DNA of 64,000 nucleotides from Neisseria subflava (GTDB taxonomy: Bacteria > Pseudomonadota > Gammaproteobacteria > Burkholderiales > Neisseriaceae), in NCBI RefSeq assembly GCF_003044935.1, contig NZ_POXP01000003.1, positions 62,001-126,000 on the forward strand, given 5' to 3'. Both the position numbers and the translations under genes were made by a program. Of the stretch, positions 62,621-64,000 are shown piece after piece (within the stretch, counting starts at the first letter, position 1; every line of letters starts with the position of its first letter). Below the pieces are notes generated by a model that worked only from the letters and a program-made list of their open reading frames with translations, was not told where the DNA came from and did no database searches.

Positions 62621-63291
62621 TGGCATCTAAAAACTTAAAACAATTGGACGTACAAAACCTGTACCTGCTCAATATGCCTTCAAAACTTTTGCTGGCAGGT
62701 TTATTGATTGTCGGTATGTTGGCTTTGGGCTATGCCGGCGTATTTAAAGATCAGATTGAAACCCTGAATACGCAGGAAGCTAAAGAGGAAGAGCTGAAGG
62801 AAACCTTTACGCGTAAAAGCATTCAGGCAGCAAGCTTGAATAATCTGAAGGCCGAATTGGCTTCGATCCGTTCTGCATTCGACGTTTTGTTGAAACAATT
62901 GCCGACCGACGCAGAAATTCCGAACCTGATTCAAGAATTGCATCAGGCAGGTTCAACCAACGGATTGCGTTTGGACAGCGTTGCACCGCTCCAACCTGAA
63001 AACGATGGTCCGATTCAAAAACTGCCGTATCAGATTTCCATCACAGGCAAATACTCTCAGATCAGCCAATTTACCCGTGATGTAGGCGATTTGTCGCGCA
63101 TTATTACGTTAGATTCTTTAAAACTCGTGAACGCAGGCGAGGACAAAGAAGGCAAAGGTAATAAAGGCGAGTTGACATTGAGTGCGATTGCGACGACTTA
63201 CAAAGCACGTCCGGCCGAAGAGATTGCTGCCGAATTGGCTGCGCAACAGGCACAAGAAGAAGGCAAACCTGCCGAGAATGAGCAAAAATAA
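62620..63291 (+). CDS. pilO: Type IV pilus assembly protein PilO
   Basis: 223 residues. One membrane helix (about 21-41), coiled coil and periplasmic ferredoxin-like domain (PYQISITGKYSQISQFTRDVGDL). Dimerises with PilN in the alignment subcomplex. Acidic/Gln-rich C-terminal tail. Confidence 0.95.
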   Translation: MASKNLKQLDVQNLYLLNMPSKLLLAGLLIVGMLALGYAGVFKDQIETLNTQEAKEEELKETFTRKSIQAASLNNLKAELASIRSAFDVLLKQLPTDAEIPNLIQELHQAGSTNGLRLDSVAPLQPENDGPIQKLPYQISITGKYSQISQFTRDVGDLSRIITLDSLKLVNAGEDKEGKGNKGELTLSAIATTYKARPAEEIAAELAAQQAQEEGKPAENEQK

Positions 63292-63306
63292 AAGAATAGG
63301 GAAATC

Positions 63307-63849
63307 ATGAAAAAAATCATCTTACTCTTAAGTCTTCTTCCCTTGGCAGCCTGTACGCAAAGCTATGAAGATTTGACTCAATGGATGACGCAAACCCGTC
63401 AGGAAGCAAAATCCAAGATTATTCCGTTTGAAGAGCCGACGGTTACATTGCCTAAGCCGTATAGCCCGCCGAACTTTAAAGGCATGAATGCGTTTGATTC
63501 CCGCCGTTTGGACACTGCCCCTAAAGGCGGTAATGCGCCGGATGTGAACCGTCCGAAAGAAACATTGGAAGCCTTCAGTTTGGAAAATATGGCCTTTGTC
63601 GGAACGCTGCAAAGCGGCGGCAAAGTTTCCGGATTTATCAAGGTCAACGACCATGTTTATACCGTTTATCCCGGAAACTACATCGGTCAGAATTACGGCA
63701 GAATCCAAAGTATTACCGAAGATAAAATTATCCTGACCGAGCAAGTTGAAGACAGCTACGGCAACTGGGTGTACCGGAAGGCCGAATTGCCATTGAGCAG
63801 TAAAGAGGCGGATTCTTCCAATAGCTCAGATAGTTCGAACTCAAATTAA
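63307..63849 (+). CDS. pilP: Type IV pilus assembly lipoprotein PilP
   Basis: 180 residues. Signal peptide ending LAAC (lipidated Cys16), a flexible stretch, then the compact beta-sandwich domain (LENMAFVGTLQSGGKVSGFIKVNDHVYTVYPGNYIGQNYG) that links PilNO to PilQ. Ser/Asn-rich end. Confidence 0.96.
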   Translation: MKKIILLLSLLPLAACTQSYEDLTQWMTQTRQEAKSKIIPFEEPTVTLPKPYSPPNFKGMNAFDSRRLDTAPKGGNAPDVNRPKETLEAFSLENMAFVGTLQSGGKVSGFIKVNDHVYTVYPGNYIGQNYGRIQSITEDKIILTEQVEDSYGNWVYRKAELPLSSKEADSSNSSDSSNSN

Positions 63850-63869
63850 TTTAGGGGTCTCACTCAATT

Positions 63870-64000
63870 ATGAAAACCAAGCACATGACAAAATTATTTG
63901 CCGGCTTCAGCGTTGCCCTCGCTGTTCAGACGGCCTTTGCAGGCAATATTACCGATATCAACGTTTCCACTTTGCCTGACAACCAAAAAATTATCAAAAT
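63870..64000 (+). CDS. pilQ: Type IV pilus secretin PilQ, N-terminal fragment
   Basis: Only the first 43 codons are in the window. A signal peptide ([19 protein letters not shown]...) ends [16 protein letters not shown], the start of the first AMIN domain. The -VQTAFA residues at the cleavage site are encoded by a DUS (63925-63936). PilQ is the outer-membrane channel for pili and incoming DNA. Confidence 0.92.
   Translation, partial: MKTKHMTKLFAGFSVALAVQTAFAGNITDINVSTLPDNQKIIK

Overview
The window comes from a Neisseria chromosome. The DNA uptake sequence (DUS) core GCCGTCTGAA occurs very many times on both strands, often as inverted pairs between genes. The gene content also fits: pilMNOPQ next to ponA, a nadR/farR-type regulator, cytochromes c4 and c5, ccsBA, and a zapA-6S RNA locus. 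The dominant DUS form is AGGCCGTCTGAA, the AG dialect I associate with commensals of the N. subflava/flavescens group rather than meningococcus or gonococcus (ATGCCGTCTGAA). Only a few AT-dialect copies are present. No tRNA, rRNA, CRISPR array, prophage or insertion sequence was recognised.

Layout: 0-8.7 kb holds the end of dapD, a GT8 glycosyltransferase, rmuC, a cluster of three tiny paralogous peptide genes (not recognised), mnmE, a DUF924 gene, a broken copy and an intact copy of an NAD(P)-binding oxidoreductase, and an orphan gene pair. 8.8-19.5 kb holds a LysR regulator, a GIY-YIG protein, a cytochrome lipoprotein, ubiG, a CYTH protein, hemJ, prlC, a second isolated glycosyltransferase, an MscS channel, an orphan Mrr-N-like domain protein and a His-rich protein behind a Zur-like box. 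19.5-37.3 kb is mostly housekeeping: dnaE, an S4 protein, a PepSY protein, engB, cytochrome c4, ccsBA, tsaD, rarD, murU, flavin reductase plus nadR/farR, a thioredoxin-like protein, rplM-rpsI, 6S RNA, zapA, a zapB-like gene and gpsA.

37.4-54.1 kb is the outstanding accessory region: 14 genes on the minus strand, mostly close-packed or overlapping, forming a Wzx/Wzy-type polysaccharide locus. In transcription order it encodes a UDP-sugar dehydrogenase, flippase, polymerase, two GT4 transferases, a PglB-like initiating phosphoglycosyl transferase, an ATP-grasp enzyme, a HAD phosphatase, a sugar formyltransferase, PglC- and PglD-like enzymes, and finally Wza, Wzb and a Wzc BY-kinase with a C-terminal tyrosine cluster. 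It joins a Pgl-type amino-sugar pathway to capsule/EPS export, whereas the known meningococcal capsule uses an ABC transporter. A 570-bp AT-rich leader precedes it.

54.7-64 kb returns to core genes: ribD, nrdR, a class II amidotransferase, a PHP phosphoesterase, ponA, then divergently pilM-N-O-P and the start of pilQ (type IV pilus assembly, which also serves DUS-dependent transformation). The two candidates I would look at first are the tandem small-peptide genes (3923-4372) and the hybrid pgl/Wzy locus with its uncertain N-acyl sugar chemistry.
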